Part shown: positions 28,966 through 37,965 of the stretch, one piece after another
How positions within the stretch are numbered: position 1 is the stretch's first letter
Layout of the letters: each line of letters starts with the position of its first letter
Source of the DNA: CAVPUA01 sp963708805
Lineage (GTDB): Bacteria; Actinomycetota; Actinomycetes; Mycobacteriales; Jatrophihabitantaceae
Length of the DNA stretch: 64,000 nt
NCBI GenBank assembly: GCA_963708805.1
Contig: CAVPUA010000001.1
Location: 620,001 to 684,000, forward strand
Direction: 5' to 3'
Notes under the pieces: model-generated
The model's database searches: none
Told to the model about the DNA's origin: nothing
What the model saw: only the letters and a program-made list of their open reading frames with translations
Program-made: the position numbers and the translations under genes

Positions 28966-30627
28966 GTGTTGTCGCGCGCTCGAGCAGCTCTCCTGCCCCT
29001 CGCCCTGGTCATCGCCGCCGTTGCCTCCTTCGCCACCAGTGATGCGCAGGCCCGGGTCTCCACTCTGACCTTCCACGCGGCGGCGGAGACCAACCCGAGT
29101 GCCAACATCGCAGCGTCGCCGGCGTACCCCGCGATCTGCGAGAGCGCGCCCAGCGGCCAGGCGTGTGAGGACAGTGCCCTCGCCGCGCTGAACAACGCCC
29201 GCTCCGTCATGGGGCAGGCCGCCTACGCCTTGCCGTCCAACTTCGAGACGTTGCCGGCCGCCTATCAACTCGAGGCGCTCGCGAACTCCGATCGGGCGCA
29301 GTACGGGCTCAGCCCGATCAACGGACTCAATCCGACGTTGACCGCGGCCGCCCAGGCGGCTATCGCGGCCGACAGCGATCCGACCGGGCCCACGGTCGTG
29401 GACGGACAGCACTACACGGCGTGGTCGGCGAACTGGGCCGCGGGCTGGGCCAGCCCGCTCTACACGTACTACGAGTGGATGTACGACGACGGCATGGGCA
29501 GCTCGAACGCCGACTGCACGTCGACCAACGGCTCGGGCTGCTGGGGCCACCGGATCGGCACGCTGCGCGACTTCGGCTCGGCGTTCCTCGCGATGGGGGT
29601 CGGCGGCGGCACGAGCCCCCGGTACGGCCGGCCGGCCTTCACCGAACTGTTCGAGGCGTTCCCCGGGGCGGTCGGACTCACGCAGACCGACACCTCTCCC
29701 ATCGGCAACGTCGAGGCCCTGACTCAGACCTCCAGCGGCATCTCCGTGTCCGGCTGGGCTCTGGACCCGGACACCCAGGCCTCGATCCGGGTCGACGTCT
29801 ACGCCGACGGCGTCGGCTTGGGCAGCATCACCGCCAACGGCCCGCGTAGCGACGTCGCGACCGTCATGCGTGACGGGTCCGCCCACGGCTTCTCGGCCTC
29901 GTTCCCCCTGGGCCAGGGAGTGCATACCGTCTGCGTCTACGCGATCGACGCCAACGGTTCCAACAACTCCCTGCTGTCGTGCCGCGCGATCGCGCTCGAC
30001 TTCAGCCCGGTCGGCTACGTGGACTCGGTCAGTGTCAGCGCGAGTGGTGTCTCGCTCAGCGGCTGGGCCTTCGACCGCGACGTCACGGGATCACCGGTGC
30101 GCATCGACGTCTACGACGGCGGGACCGGCCTGGGAAGCACCACCGCCAATCTCTCCCGACCGGATGTGGCCTCACTCTTCGGCATCGACGCCGCCCACGG
30201 CTTTTCGACCACCTTCCCGCTGACGGGCGGGGGCGCGCACAACATCTGTGCCTACGCCATCAACCTCGGCGCCGGCAACAACGTCCTGCTGCAGTGCCGC
30301 ACGGTGATCGTCTACGTCAATCCGGTCGGCTCGCTCGACTCCGTCAGCCAGTCGCCCTACGGCGTCAGCGTCACGGGCTGGGCCCTGGACCCGAACTCCA
30401 CCGGCGCGATTCGCGTCGACGTCTACGCCGACGGCGTCGGTTTGGGCTCGACCACCGCGGGGGGCAATCGCCCCGACGTCGACGCTGCCTTCCACGACGG
30501 CCCGCAGCACGGCTTCAGCGCGTCGTTCCCCCTCAGTCGCGGCGGCCACATCGTCTGCGCGTACGGCATCAATGTCGGCCCGGGGTCGAACGTGCTGCTG
30601 GGCTGCCGGGCTGTGGTGATCAGCTGA
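28966..30627 (+). CDS. Secreted CAP-like protein with three C-terminal repeat modules
   Basis: Intact, about 553 residues from GTG 28966, which sits six bases after AAGGAG. A signal peptide (LLPLALVIAAVASFATSDAQA) is followed by a domain of about 220 residues. That domain resembles a CAP/SCP-type fold: an opening helix with LAALNNARSVMG, a TAAAQAAIAADSD segment, and paired Cys in CTSTNGSGCWGHR including the GHR-like loop. Three modules of about 103 residues follow, the same type as in the divergent gene. The CAP assignment is tentative because the canonical His is not certain. The architecture suggests a cell-surface or wall-associated protein. Confidence 0.65.
   Translation: MLSRARAALLPLALVIAAVASFATSDAQARVSTLTFHAAAETNPSANIAASPAYPAICESAPSGQACEDSALAALNNARSVMGQAAYALPSNFETLPAAYQLEALANSDRAQYGLSPINGLNPTLTAAAQAAIAADSDPTGPTVVDGQHYTAWSANWAAGWASPLYTYYEWMYDDGMGSSNADCTSTNGSGCWGHRIGTLRDFGSAFLAMGVGGGTSPRYGRPAFTELFEAFPGAVGLTQTDTSPIGNVEALTQTSSGISVSGWALDPDTQASIRVDVYADGVGLGSITANGPRSDVATVMRDGSAHGFSASFPLGQGVHTVCVYAIDANGSNNSLLSCRAIALDFSPVGYVDSVSVSASGVSLSGWAFDRDVTGSPVRIDVYDGGTGLGSTTANLSRPDVASLFGIDAAHGFSTTFPLTGGGAHNICAYAINLGAGNNVLLQCRTVIVYVNPVGSLDSVSQSPYGVSVTGWALDPNSTGAIRVDVYADGVGLGSTTAGGNRPDVDAAFHDGPQHGFSASFPLSRGGHIVCAYGINVGPGSNVLLGCRAVVIS
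29695..30624 (+). repeat. Three tandem ~103-codon modules within the CAP-like protein
   Basis: Units start near 29695, 30007 and 30319 (PIGNVE, PVGYVD, PVGSLD). Each contains SGWA.D or TGWALD, [RI]VDVY.DG.GLGS, RPDV or RSDV, HGFS.[ST]FPL and C.Y.I[ND]. Each retains the Cys pair seen in the divergent gene. The third unit is closest to module three of the neighbour (IRVDVYADG.GLGSTTAG), suggesting recent exchange. Confidence 0.75.
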
Positions 30628-30639
30628 CAGACTGGGCGG

Positions 30640-31443
30640 ATGGCCCGTCGAGTTCCGGAAGGTCCACCACCGCCGCCGACCGTGCAGCGGATCCGACTCA
30701 AGTACGCCAAGCGCGGCCGGTTGCGGTTCACCTCGCATCGCGACTTCGCCCGCGCGTTCGAACGAGCGCTGCGACGGGCCGAGATCCCGATGGCGTACTC
30801 GGCCGGTTTCAGCCCCCATCCGAAGATCTCCTATGTCGGAGCGGCGCCGACGGGAGTGGCGAGCGAGGGCGAGTATCTCGAGATCGGTCTGTCCAGGCGG
30901 ATGGACGTCGAGGCCGTGCGCGCCGCGATCGATGACGTCCTGCCCGACGGGCTCGACATCGTCGCCGCCGTCGAGGCGGTGCCCGGGGCCGGCGGGTCGC
31001 TGCCCGAGCGCATGCAGGCCGGCCATTGGCAGGTCGAGTTGACCGGGGTCGGCGTGGCCGAACTGGGCCGGGCAATCGAGGCATTCCTGGCCGCGCCCGA
31101 GGTTCTCGTCTCCCGGCTGACCAAGGACGGGCGGCGCGAGATCGACGCGCGCGGACCGGTCGTGAGCGCCGCCGCGCTGCCCCCCGTGGACGCCGAGACG
31201 GTGGCGTCACCGGAGTTCGGACCCGAACGTGCGATACTCGATATGGTCGTGAAGCTGGCAACACCAGCTGTGCGGCCCGACGACGTACTCGCGGCCTTGG
31301 CCTGTGTCGCCGGTCTCGCCCCGTCCGCACCGCCTCGCGCGGTCCGGCTGGCGCAGGGGCCGCTCGACGATTCAGGACAGGTCGGCGATCCGTTCGCGGT
31401 AGACCGCGGAGCGGACGTTGGATTGCGAGACACGACGACGTAG
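30640..31443 (+). CDS. TIGR03936 / DUF2344 family protein
   Basis: Intact at 267 residues. The start VQRIRLKYAKRGRLRFTSHRDFARAFERALRRAEIPMAYSAGFSPHPKISY is the family signature. The family is the usual partner of the TIGR03960 radical SAM protein. The next gene downstream is rne, again the typical order. The function is unknown; the link with RNase E/G and the radical SAM enzyme suggests an RNA-related process, which is inference. It begins 13 bases after the module-protein gene, but that neighbour is an insertion relative to the usual order. Confidence 0.92.
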   Translation: MARRVPEGPPPPPTVQRIRLKYAKRGRLRFTSHRDFARAFERALRRAEIPMAYSAGFSPHPKISYVGAAPTGVASEGEYLEIGLSRRMDVEAVRAAIDDVLPDGLDIVAAVEAVPGAGGSLPERMQAGHWQVELTGVGVAELGRAIEAFLAAPEVLVSRLTKDGRREIDARGPVVSAAALPPVDAETVASPEFGPERAILDMVVKLATPAVRPDDVLAALACVAGLAPSAPPRAVRLAQGPLDDSGQVGDPFAVDRGADVGLRDTTT

Positions 31444-31561
31444 ATGTGACCCGATCAGACTTCGCGGGCCGGCGTGACCGGCTCGCACAACCGCCCTCGT
31501 GCGGTCGCGTGCGCACCTGAGTGCGAACGCGCCCGAGGGCCGAACGGAGTGAGCCGAGCCG

Positions 31562-34489
31562 ATGCTCGACAACGACGAAACGACCAACCCGGGCTCGATC
31601 GACAACGATCCGCCTGCCCCTCCCGCCAAGAAGGCGAGCCGTGCCCGCAAGGCGACCGCCGCCGCGGGGACGCCTCCGACGGCTCCCGCGGTCAGCGCGG
31701 ACAACTCGGCCGGTCCCGCCGGCGAGCCCGCGGCACCGCGCAAGCGGACGCGAAAGACCGCCGCTCCCGCTCCGGAGCCGGCCGCGCCCCAGCTGAGCGC
31801 GCCCGAACCCACCGAACCGACCGCGCCGAAGAAGGCCAGTCGCTCCCGAGCGAAGGCCGCCGCACCGGCAGTCAAAGCGCCCGCCGATGGTGCGTCGGCC
31901 GATACGGGCGCGAATGACCCGACCGGTTCGGCTCCCGCCCGCTCCCGCGGGTCCCGCGTCGCCAAGGCCGGCCGCAAGGCGGCTGCTCCCTCAGGCGGCG
32001 AAGACGCGGGCAGCGGCGACGCCGAAATCGACTCGGCCGAGGGTTCAGCCGTGCCGGCGATGGCGGCTCCCGCCGTCCTGTTCCAGGCGCCCGCGATCCC
32101 CGATGTCGCGGCGCCCGCCAAGCGCGCGGCCAAGTCCACCGACGTCGCGGAGGTCGCCGACGGCAAACCGGCCAAGGCCGCCAAGGCCGCGAAGGGTTCC
32201 AAAGCCACCAAGGCGACGAAGAAGATCGCCGCTCCTGCGCTGGAAGCCGAAGCCGGAGCCGAGCTGATCGCCGAGGCTGAGGTTGCCGACGACGTTGCCG
32301 CTGTCGTCGAGGAGCTCGAAGCCGACGCAATCCGCGAAGCCGCGATCGACGAGGCGAACGGCGCGCGCCGTCGTCGCCGCCGTGGCCGCCGTGGCCGGGG
32401 CCGTCAGCGCGACGGCGTCGACGGCGGCGACGACACCACCGAGCACGCGAGCGACGACGCCGAGGACGGTGTCGAGCCCGCTGATGCGCTCGACGGTGCC
32501 GCCGGCGTTGACGGACCCGACGGTGCGGACGGTGACGGCGGCCCGACCACAGCCGCCCGGCGTCGCCGCCGCCGCCGGCGAGCCGACGGAGCCGAATCCG
32601 GCGATGCCGGTGACGGCGGCCCGGACGACCCGCCCAACACCGTCGTGCACGTGCGCGAACGCCGAGCCGAGGGTCGCGCGGACTCCTCCGACGACGGGGT
32701 GCGCGGCGTCAAGGGATCGACACGCCTCGAGGCCAAGCGCCAGCGTCGGCGCGACGGACGCGACTCCGGCCGCCGCCGTCCCTCCATCCTGTCCGAGGCC
32801 GAGTTCCTGGCCCGGCGCGAGTCGGTCGATCGCATCATGGCCGTGCGCCAGCTCGGCGACCGCACCCAGATCGCGGTGCTCGAGGACGGCGTCCTGGTCG
32901 AGCACTACGTGACCCGGGCAAGTGCGACGTCCTACGTCGGGAACGTCTACCTCGGCCGGGTGCAGAACGTGCTGCCCAGCATGGAGGCGGCCTTCGTCGA
33001 CATCGGCAAGGGCCGCAACGGCGTGCTGTACGCCGGTGAGGTCAACTGGGATGCGGCGGGTCTCGAAGGCAAGTCGCGCGCCATCGAGAACGCGCTCAGC
33101 CCCGGCGACACCGTGCTCGTCCAGGTCACCAAAGACCCCATCGGGCACAAGGGTGCGCGGCTGACCAGCCAGGTCTCACTGCCCGGCCGCTTCCTCGTGT
33201 ACGTGCCGGGCGGCGGCATGACCGGTATCAGCCGCAAGCTCCCCGACACCGAGCGCCAGCGGCTGAAGGCGATCTTGAAGAAGATCGTCCCCGAGGACGC
33301 CGGCGTGATCATCCGTACGGCGGCCGAGGGCGCGTCGGAAGAGGAGCTCACGCACGACGTCGAGCGGCTGAAGGCCGAGTGGGAATCGATCAGCGCCAAG
33401 TCGGAGTCGAAGAAGAACGCACCGGCCCTGGTCCACGGCGAGCCCGATCTGGCCACCCGTGTCGTCCGCGACGTCTTCAACGAGGACTTCAAGCAGCTGA
33501 TCGTCCAGGGTGACGAAGCCTGGCAGACCGTGTCCGACTACCTCGCCGACGTCGCGCCCGACCTCGCTCAGCGGGCCAGCCGCTACACCAAGGACACCGA
33601 CCTGTTCCACGACCTGCGCGTCGACGAAGGCCTGGCCAAGGCGCTTGATCGCAAGGTGTGGCTGCCCTCGGGCGGCTCACTGGTCATCGATCGCACCGAG
33701 GCGATGACGGTCGTCGACGTCAACACCGGCAAGTTCGTCGGATCCGGTGGCAACCTCGAACAGACGGTGACTCGCAACAACCTCGAAGCGGCCGAAGAGA
33801 TCGTGCGCCAGCTCCGGCTGCGCGACGTCGGCGGCATCGTGGTGATCGACTTCATCGACATGGTGCTCGAGAGCAACCGCGACCTCGTGCTGCGGCGGCT
33901 CACCGAATGCCTCGGTCGCGACCGCACCAAGCACCAGGTGGCTGAGGTCACCTCACTCGGCCTGGTGCAGATGACGCGCAAGCGGGTCGGCGAGGGCCTG
34001 CTCGAGGCGTTCAGCGAGCCGTGCGAGGTCTGCCACGGACGAGGCGTGATCATCCACGCCAACCCGGTCGACCAGAGACGCCCTGACGACGCCGGGAGTT
34101 CGGTCGACGACGACCGCGCACCGGCCCGCAAGCGCGGATCGCGGCGCGGCGGCGCCGGCGCTGTTTCGGCGGCGAAGGCGCCCGCCGAGGAGCCCGTGCA
34201 CATCGACACTCCCGAAGAGATCGAGCGTCGCCGAGCGGCGGCCGAAGCCATGGCCGCGATCCATCGGGCCGCGAGCGCCGAGGGCGACGAGCTCTCCGAC
34301 GCGCTGGCCCAGGCCGCTTCCGCGCTCGAAGAGACCGACCTCGTGTCGGCCCCGCTCTCGAGCACCGACGAGCCGGCGCACACCTCGAACGGTGACGCGC
34401 CGGTGTTCGAGCCTGAGCCGGCCGCGCCCGTCCGTCGTCGCCGTCGCGCCGCCAGTCGGCCCGCCGGCCCGCCCGTCGCGACCCACTGA
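31562..34489 (+). CDS. rne: Ribonuclease E/G
   Basis: Intact at 975 residues. Residues 1-430 are a low-complexity, Ala/Lys/Pro-rich then acidic and Arg-rich extension (PAKKASRARK, RRRRRGRRGRGR). The S1 RNA-binding domain follows (VGNVYLGRVQNVLPSMEAAFVDIGKGRNGVLYAGEVN). The DNase I-like catalytic domain carries Mg-binding Asps in TVVDVNTGK and VVIDFIDM, and the Zn-link CEVCHGRG joins subunits. An Arg/Glu-rich tail ends the protein. In actinobacteria the disordered arms scaffold RNA and degradosome partners. It endonucleolytically processes rRNA and mRNA from 5' monophosphate ends. Upstream of rplU-rpmA-obgE, as usual. Confidence 0.96.
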   Translation: MLDNDETTNPGSIDNDPPAPPAKKASRARKATAAAGTPPTAPAVSADNSAGPAGEPAAPRKRTRKTAAPAPEPAAPQLSAPEPTEPTAPKKASRSRAKAAAPAVKAPADGASADTGANDPTGSAPARSRGSRVAKAGRKAAAPSGGEDAGSGDAEIDSAEGSAVPAMAAPAVLFQAPAIPDVAAPAKRAAKSTDVAEVADGKPAKAAKAAKGSKATKATKKIAAPALEAEAGAELIAEAEVADDVAAVVEELEADAIREAAIDEANGARRRRRRGRRGRGRQRDGVDGGDDTTEHASDDAEDGVEPADALDGAAGVDGPDGADGDGGPTTAARRRRRRRRADGAESGDAGDGGPDDPPNTVVHVRERRAEGRADSSDDGVRGVKGSTRLEAKRQRRRDGRDSGRRRPSILSEAEFLARRESVDRIMAVRQLGDRTQIAVLEDGVLVEHYVTRASATSYVGNVYLGRVQNVLPSMEAAFVDIGKGRNGVLYAGEVNWDAAGLEGKSRAIENALSPGDTVLVQVTKDPIGHKGARLTSQVSLPGRFLVYVPGGGMTGISRKLPDTERQRLKAILKKIVPEDAGVIIRTAAEGASEEELTHDVERLKAEWESISAKSESKKNAPALVHGEPDLATRVVRDVFNEDFKQLIVQGDEAWQTVSDYLADVAPDLAQRASRYTKDTDLFHDLRVDEGLAKALDRKVWLPSGGSLVIDRTEAMTVVDVNTGKFVGSGGNLEQTVTRNNLEAAEEIVRQLRLRDVGGIVVIDFIDMVLESNRDLVLRRLTECLGRDRTKHQVAEVTSLGLVQMTRKRVGEGLLEAFSEPCEVCHGRGVIIHANPVDQRRPDDAGSSVDDDRAPARKRGSRRGGAGAVSAAKAPAEEPVHIDTPEEIERRRAAAEAMAAIHRAASAEGDELSDALAQAASALEETDLVSAPLSSTDEPAHTSNGDAPVFEPEPAAPVRRRRRAASRPAGPPVATH

Positions 34490-34504
34490 TCGCGTGACAT
34501 CCAG

Positions 34505-34571
34505 CTTTGTGCCTGAAATCGTCGCCAGCCGTCACCGATTGGTGGCAGCAGCGACTATTTCGGGCACAAAG
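34505..34571. repeat. Long inverted repeat with nested hairpin between rne and rplU
   Basis: The 21-base arms 34505-34525 and 34551-34571 match at 19 of 21 positions, and one mismatch becomes a G-U pair. Inside lies a second short hairpin (GTCACC ... GGTGGC). The arms are comparatively AT-rich (CTTTGTGCC ... GAAAT). It starts 15 bases after the rne stop. It may be a bidirectional terminator or a small non-autonomous repeat element. Confidence 0.75.
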
Positions 34572-34705
34572 CAACGTGGACGCGCGCGCTTTTGCGCCGC
34601 AGACGGCCGGTGACGTAACCTGTACTACGGCCCACTTGGCGTGGGCGCTTTCCGCGCGCGCGTCATCCGCGCAGAGAATCTGAGTTCGCGAGGAGTGGTT
34701 CCACT

Positions 34706-35023
34706 ATGTACGCCATCGTCAAGACCGGCGGCAAGCAGTACAAGGTCGCCGTCGGCGATGTCGTCGAGGTCGAGAAGCTCGAGGGCGCGGACGGCACCGA
34801 GGTCGCCCTGGCCGCGATCCTGCTGGTCGACGGCGCCACTGTCACCCACGAGGCCGACGCACTGGCCAAGGTCGCGGTGACCGCTGAGATCCTCGCGCAG
34901 ACCAAGGGCCCGAAGATCAAGATCCACAAGTACAAGAACAAGACCGGCTACCACAAGCGCATGGGTCACCGTCAGAAGCTCACGCAGCTTCGGGTCACCG
35001 ACATCGCCGCTTCCGCGAAATAG
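34706..35023 (+). CDS. rplU: 50S ribosomal protein L21
   Basis: Intact at 105 residues, beginning MYAIVKTGGKQYKVAVGD and containing the C-terminal rRNA-binding motif HKYKNKTGYHKRMGHRQ. L21 binds 23S rRNA domain VI with L20. Thirteen bases separate it from rpmA, and the pair forms the usual rplU-rpmA operon ahead of obgE. Confidence 0.98.
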   Translation: MYAIVKTGGKQYKVAVGDVVEVEKLEGADGTEVALAAILLVDGATVTHEADALAKVAVTAEILAQTKGPKIKIHKYKNKTGYHKRMGHRQKLTQLRVTDIAASAK

Positions 35024-35036
35024 GGGAAGGCTCACC

Positions 35037-35303
35037 ATGGCTCATAAGAAGGGTGCTTCCAGCTCCCGCAACGGCCGCGACTCGAACGCGCAGCGCCTCG
35101 GCGTGAAGCGCTTCGGCGGTCAGGCCGTCAACGCGGGCGAGATCCTGATCCGCCAGCGTGGTACCAAGTTCCACCCCGGGGCCGGGGTCGGCCGTGGCGA
35201 CGACGACACGCTGTTCGCGCTGGTCGAGGGCAAGGTCCTGTTCGGTGCCTCGCGCGGCCGCAAGACCGTCAGCATCGTCCCGGCCGAGAGCGTTTCGGCC
35301 TGA
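35037..35303 (+). CDS. rpmA: 50S ribosomal protein L27
   Basis: Intact at 88 residues (MAHKKGASSSRNGRDSNAQRLGVKRFGG). The flexible N terminus reaches the peptidyl-transferase centre. The N terminus starts directly with AHKKG, so there is no cleavable Firmicutes-type extension. Confidence 0.98.
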   Translation: MAHKKGASSSRNGRDSNAQRLGVKRFGGQAVNAGEILIRQRGTKFHPGAGVGRGDDDTLFALVEGKVLFGASRGRKTVSIVPAESVSA

Positions 35304-35330
35304 CGCCCAGCCAGACACAAGCAACTCGAG

Positions 35331-35360
35331 AAGCGGGCCCGGGTCACCGGGTCCGCTTTC
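35331..35360 (+). terminator. Terminator between rpmA and obgE
   Basis: A 12-bp stem (AAGCGGGCCCGG / CCGGGTCCGCTT, one G-T pair) with a four-base loop is followed by a pyrimidine-rich run (TCTTCATTTC). It would uncouple the abundant ribosomal-protein message from obgE. Confidence 0.75.
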
Positions 35361-35384
35361 TTCATTTCAGATAGGAGCACCACG

Positions 35385-36833
35385 ATGGCGAGCTTCGTCG
35401 ATCGCGTCGTGCTGCACGTGTCAGCCGGCAATGGTGGCCACGGGGTGGCCTCGATCCACCGTGAGAAGTTCAAGCCGCTCGGCGGCCCGGACGGTGGCAA
35501 CGGCGGGCGCGGCGGGGACGTGGTGCTGATCGTGGACGCCAACGTTCACACGCTGCTCGACTTCCACCACCACCCGCACCAGCACGCCGGCAACGGCAAG
35601 CAGGGCGCGGGAGCGCACCGCAACGGCGCCGAAGGTGGCGACCTGATCGTGAAGGTGCCCGCGGGCACGGTCGTGATCGACGACTCCGGTGAGGTCGTCG
35701 CCGACCTCGTCGGCGAGGGCGCCCGTTTCATCGCCGCCCAGGGCGGCCGCGGCGGCCTCGGCAACGCCGCGCTCGCCTCCACCCGTCGCAAGGCACCCGG
35801 CTTCGCCCTGCTCGGCGAGCCCGGGGAACAACGCGACCTCGTCCTCGAACTCAAGAGCGTCGCCGACGTGGGGTTGATCGGCTTTCCGTCCGCCGGCAAG
35901 TCCTCGTTGATCGCGGCCCTCTCGGCGGCGCGCCCCAAGATCGCCGACTACCCGTTCACGACCCTGGTGCCCAACCTCGGCGTGGTCGCGGCCGGCGAGA
36001 CGACGTACACGATCGCCGACGTGCCCGGGCTCATCCCCGGCGCTGCGAGCGGCAAAGGGCTCGGACTGACGTTCCTGCGCCACATCGAGCGCTGCTCGGT
36101 GCTGCTGCACGTCCTCGACTGTGCGACGCTCGAACCGGGGCGTGACCCGATCAGCGATCTGGATGCCGTCGAGGCCGAACTGGCCGAGTACGTCTCGCCG
36201 TCGGTGGCTCAGCTGGGCGAGCTGCTCGATCGTCCGCGCCTGGTCGCCCTGAACAAGATCGACGTTCCGGAAGGCGCCGAACTGGCCGCGCTGGTCCGGC
36301 CCGAACTCGAGGCCCGCGGCCTGCGCGTGTTCGAGGTGTCCGCGGTCAGCCACGCCGGGTTGCGTGAGTTGTCCTTTGCCCTGGCCGAGGCCGTCCGCGC
36401 CGATCGGGCCGGCCGTCCCGAGCTCGAACCCGCGCGCATCGTCCTGCGCCCCCGCGCGGTCAACGACGCGGGGTTCACCGTGACCGAGCTCGAGGACGGC
36501 TTCGTCGTCCGCGGCGAGAAGCCCGAGCGTTGGGTGCGGCAGACCGCCTTCGACAACGACGAGGCCGTCGGCTATCTGGCCGACCGGCTGGCCCGCCTGG
36601 GCGTGGAGAAGAAGCTGGCCGATCTGGGCGCGATGCCCGGGGCCGCCGTCACGATCGGCGACGTCACATTCGACTTCGAACCGACGGCCGGGATGGACGA
36701 CGACGCGTTCGTCGCGAGCCGCCGCGGACTCGACGAGCGGCTGGACACGTCCACCCGCCCCGACGCCGACGATCGGCTCGCGGCCAAGAAGGCGCGCCGG
36801 ATGCACGAGGATTACGAAGGCGAGGACTGGTGA
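35385..36833 (+). CDS. obgE: GTPase Obg/CgtA
   Basis: Intact at 482 residues. The glycine-rich Obg fold (GPDGGNGGRGGDVVL) precedes a GTPase domain with G1 GFPSAGKSS, G3 DVPG and G4 NKID. The C-terminal OCT domain (VVRGEKPERWVRQTAFDN, AVTIGDVTFDFEP) is followed by a charged tail. It acts in 50S assembly and stress signalling. The stop overlaps proB by four bases (GTGA). Confidence 0.97.
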   Translation: MASFVDRVVLHVSAGNGGHGVASIHREKFKPLGGPDGGNGGRGGDVVLIVDANVHTLLDFHHHPHQHAGNGKQGAGAHRNGAEGGDLIVKVPAGTVVIDDSGEVVADLVGEGARFIAAQGGRGGLGNAALASTRRKAPGFALLGEPGEQRDLVLELKSVADVGLIGFPSAGKSSLIAALSAARPKIADYPFTTLVPNLGVVAAGETTYTIADVPGLIPGAASGKGLGLTFLRHIERCSVLLHVLDCATLEPGRDPISDLDAVEAELAEYVSPSVAQLGELLDRPRLVALNKIDVPEGAELAALVRPELEARGLRVFEVSAVSHAGLRELSFALAEAVRADRAGRPELEPARIVLRPRAVNDAGFTVTELEDGFVVRGEKPERWVRQTAFDNDEAVGYLADRLARLGVEKKLADLGAMPGAAVTIGDVTFDFEPTAGMDDDAFVASRRGLDERLDTSTRPDADDRLAAKKARRMHEDYEGEDW

Positions 36834-37921
36834 GCCGCGAGGCGGTCGCCGCCTCGGCGCGCACCGTCGTCAAGGTCGGCTCCTCGTCGCTGACCTCCCG
36901 CGGCCGCCTCGATCCCAACCGCCTCGATGCCCTGGTCGATGCGCTGGCCGCTCGTCGCTCGGTCGGGCGGCAGATCGTGCTCGTCTCGTCCGGGGCGATC
37001 GCGGCCGGGATCGCCCCGCTGGGGCTGCGCTCGCGACCGCGTGATCTGGCGACGCAGCAGGCGGCGGCGAGCGTCGGGCAGTTGCTGCTGATCGAGCGCT
37101 ACGCCGCGTCCTTCGCGCGCTACGGGCTGCTCGTCGGCCAGGTGCTGCTGACCGCCGATGATCTTCACCGCCGCGGTCACTACCGCAACGCGCAGCGCAC
37201 CCTCGATCGGCTGCTTGCTCTGGGCGTCATCCCGATCGTCAACGAGAACGACACGGTCGCCACCCACGAGATCCGCTTCGGCGACAACGACCGGCTGGCC
37301 GCGCTCGTCGCCCATCTCGTCCGGGCCGACGCGCTCGTCCTGCTCTCCGATGTGGACGGGCTCTACACCGGCCGGCCGGGGACGCCGGGCGCGTCGTTCG
37401 TCGAGCGGGTGAGCTCGCTCGCCGACCTCGACACCGTCCGCGTCGGCAGCACGGGGTCCACCGTCGGGACGGGCGGAATGGCCACCAAGCTCGACGCCGC
37501 GGTCATCGCGACCAGTGAGGGCATCCCGGTGCTCCTGGCCGGCGCGGCCGCCGTCGCCGAGGCGCTCGCCGGCCGCGCCGGAACGATCTTCGAATCCTCC
37601 GGCGACCGCGAGGCGTCGCGGCTGTTCTGGCTTCGGCACGCCACGACGCCGCGCGGCCGGCTCGTGCTCGACGACGGCGCCGTGGCGGCCGTGGTCGTGC
37701 GGCGCAAGTCCCTGTTGCCGGCCGGGGTCACCTCCGTGTCGGGCGACTTCGACTCCGGTGATCCGGTCGAGCTGACGGCTGCCGACGGCCGGGTGATCGG
37801 CCGCGGCCTGGTCAGCTACGACGCCGCCGACCTCCCCGCGCTGCTGGGCCGCAAGACCCACGATCTGCCCGCCGAGTTCCGGCGCGAGATCGTCCATCGA
37901 GATGATCTTGTGCTGTTCTGA
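36830..37921 (+). CDS. proB: Glutamate 5-kinase
   Basis: Intact, about 363 residues from GTG 36830. Amino-acid kinase fold with VVKVGSSSLTS, the glutamate loop VNENDTVATHEIRFGDND and the nucleotide segment STVGTGGMATKLDAA. A C-terminal PUA domain (VTSVSGDFDSGDPVELTAADG) is present. Catalyses the first step of proline synthesis, the phosphorylation of glutamate. proA follows after one small gene. Confidence 0.95.
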   Translation: MSREAVAASARTVVKVGSSSLTSRGRLDPNRLDALVDALAARRSVGRQIVLVSSGAIAAGIAPLGLRSRPRDLATQQAAASVGQLLLIERYAASFARYGLLVGQVLLTADDLHRRGHYRNAQRTLDRLLALGVIPIVNENDTVATHEIRFGDNDRLAALVAHLVRADALVLLSDVDGLYTGRPGTPGASFVERVSSLADLDTVRVGSTGSTVGTGGMATKLDAAVIATSEGIPVLLAGAAAVAEALAGRAGTIFESSGDREASRLFWLRHATTPRGRLVLDDGAVAAVVVRRKSLLPAGVTSVSGDFDSGDPVELTAADGRVIGRGLVSYDAADLPALLGRKTHDLPAEFRREIVHRDDLVLF

Positions 37922-37965
37922 CGCTCGGAGCCGGGCCTACGATCGAGGCAGCCCGGAGGTGCGCG

